A stretch of 41,317 bases of DNA, taken from positions 1,292,063 to 1,333,379 of the forward strand of contig NZ_JXBK01000001.1 in assembly GCF_000816495.1 (NCBI RefSeq), in the 5' to 3' direction. The notes under the pieces were generated by a model, which was not told the DNA's origin, ran no database searches, and saw only the letters and a list, made by a program, of their open reading frames with translations. The translations under genes were made by a program, and so were the position numbers. Numbering within the stretch: the first letter of the stretch is position 1; every line of letters starts with the position of its first letter. This DNA is from Acinetobacter harbinensis. Its GTDB lineage: Bacteria; Pseudomonadota; Gammaproteobacteria; Pseudomonadales; Moraxellaceae. Below are positions 40,922 through 41,317 of the stretch, in pieces.

Positions 40922-41317
40922 GACCGAATCCAAAAGAGCAAAAGTTTGAATAAATTTAACACTTTCAATTGCACAGATACAAACTGAAAACCCTTAAGCA
41001 GCTTAATTAACTGCTATTTAGCTAAGAGCATGGTGTTTAAATCAGCATCTATCTACAAGTTAGTGCTGATGGTTACTTTTTATAAAATAAAGACCGGAAT
41101 ATAAAGTGCTGAAAACTCAAAATAAGGACGATAAATTTTTTAAATACTGAGTTATATAAATACTGAAATATTTTTAATGGCTTGCAATTCAATTGGAAGG
41201 CTGATCATAATTTTTTATAATGGGGTCTTGATATGTTGTATCTATTGATGTGGTTCCGTTAATTAGACCACTCAATCTAGTTTTATAAGTGATAAATCCG
41301 CTCTAAATATTTAAATT
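40922..41317. other. Terminal intergenic region
   Basis: About 400 AT-rich bases to the window end, with no convincing gene. It should carry the exonuclease promoter. ATCAGCA (41041-41047) and TGCTGAT (41064-41070) form an inverted repeat, and two ten-base segments (41061-41070 and 41193-41202) are complementary to adjacent parts of the candidate sRNA. Confidence 0.4.

Overview
The window is about 41.3 kb of AT-rich gammaproteobacterial chromosome. Gene content and order point to the genus Acinetobacter: a trpG-trpD-trpC cluster lying apart from trpE, the short FolE, the DUF3015 and DUF4105 proteins, and ubiC-ubiA. This is inference from protein recognition; no database search was possible. 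I see no prophage, insertion sequence, integron, CRISPR array or obvious island. It reads as core genome with a few poorly understood small genes and some intergenic regulatory structure.

Layout. 1-2.8 kb: 3' end of dld (D-lactate dehydrogenase), fadH and tRNA-Ser(UGA). 3-9.9 kb: a pirin, a periplasmic L,D-transpeptidase diverging from hemE, a DUF817 membrane protein, a DUF3015 exported protein and a large DUF4105/Lnb-type outer-membrane candidate. 10-15 kb, minus strand: a lysine/aspartate repeat protein, folE, and trpG-trpD-trpC-smr. 15-18.8 kb, plus strand: glnA behind a near-perfect sigma-54 promoter, a small unknown gene, then ubiC-ubiA for the first steps of ubiquinone synthesis. 18.8-23.5 kb: a DUF2726 nuclease-fold protein, a small membrane protein, four tRNA-Asn(GUU) genes at three loci, sodB, a Nif3-like protein and a DegS/AlgW-type protease. 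23.7-26.6 kb: an unknown gene, an EamA transporter and an aspartate aminotransferase. 26.9-30.3 kb: map diverging from rpsB-tsf, then a DUF3465 protein. 30.6-37 kb, minus strand: an Mpo1-like protein, a lipoprotein amidohydrolase, and the cell-wall set rodA-mltB plus an RlpA-like protein. 36.3-39.5 kb, minus strand: a compact operon of a yadG-yadH type ABC exporter, queF and an unknown protein. 39.7-41.3 kb: tRNA-Arg(CCG), a candidate small RNA with its own promoter, operator-like palindrome and terminator, and an ExoX-like exonuclease.

Functional links. rodA, mltB, the RlpA-like protein and the L,D-transpeptidase all act on peptidoglycan. ubiC-ubiA and trpGDC draw on chorismate. glnA supplies glutamine, the amide donor used by TrpG. 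rpsB-tsf-map is translation machinery in the order also found in Escherichia coli.

Several starts were moved from the longest open frame to a downstream codon with a proper ribosome binding site (fadH, the L,D-transpeptidase, trpC, glnA, rpsB, the Nif3-like protein, the amidohydrolase, the RlpA-like protein and others). The least explained items are the roughly 135-nt sRNA candidate near 39.9 kb, the repeat protein at 10.0-10.4 kb, and the DUF3015/DUF4105 pair. None is proven to be a new system.
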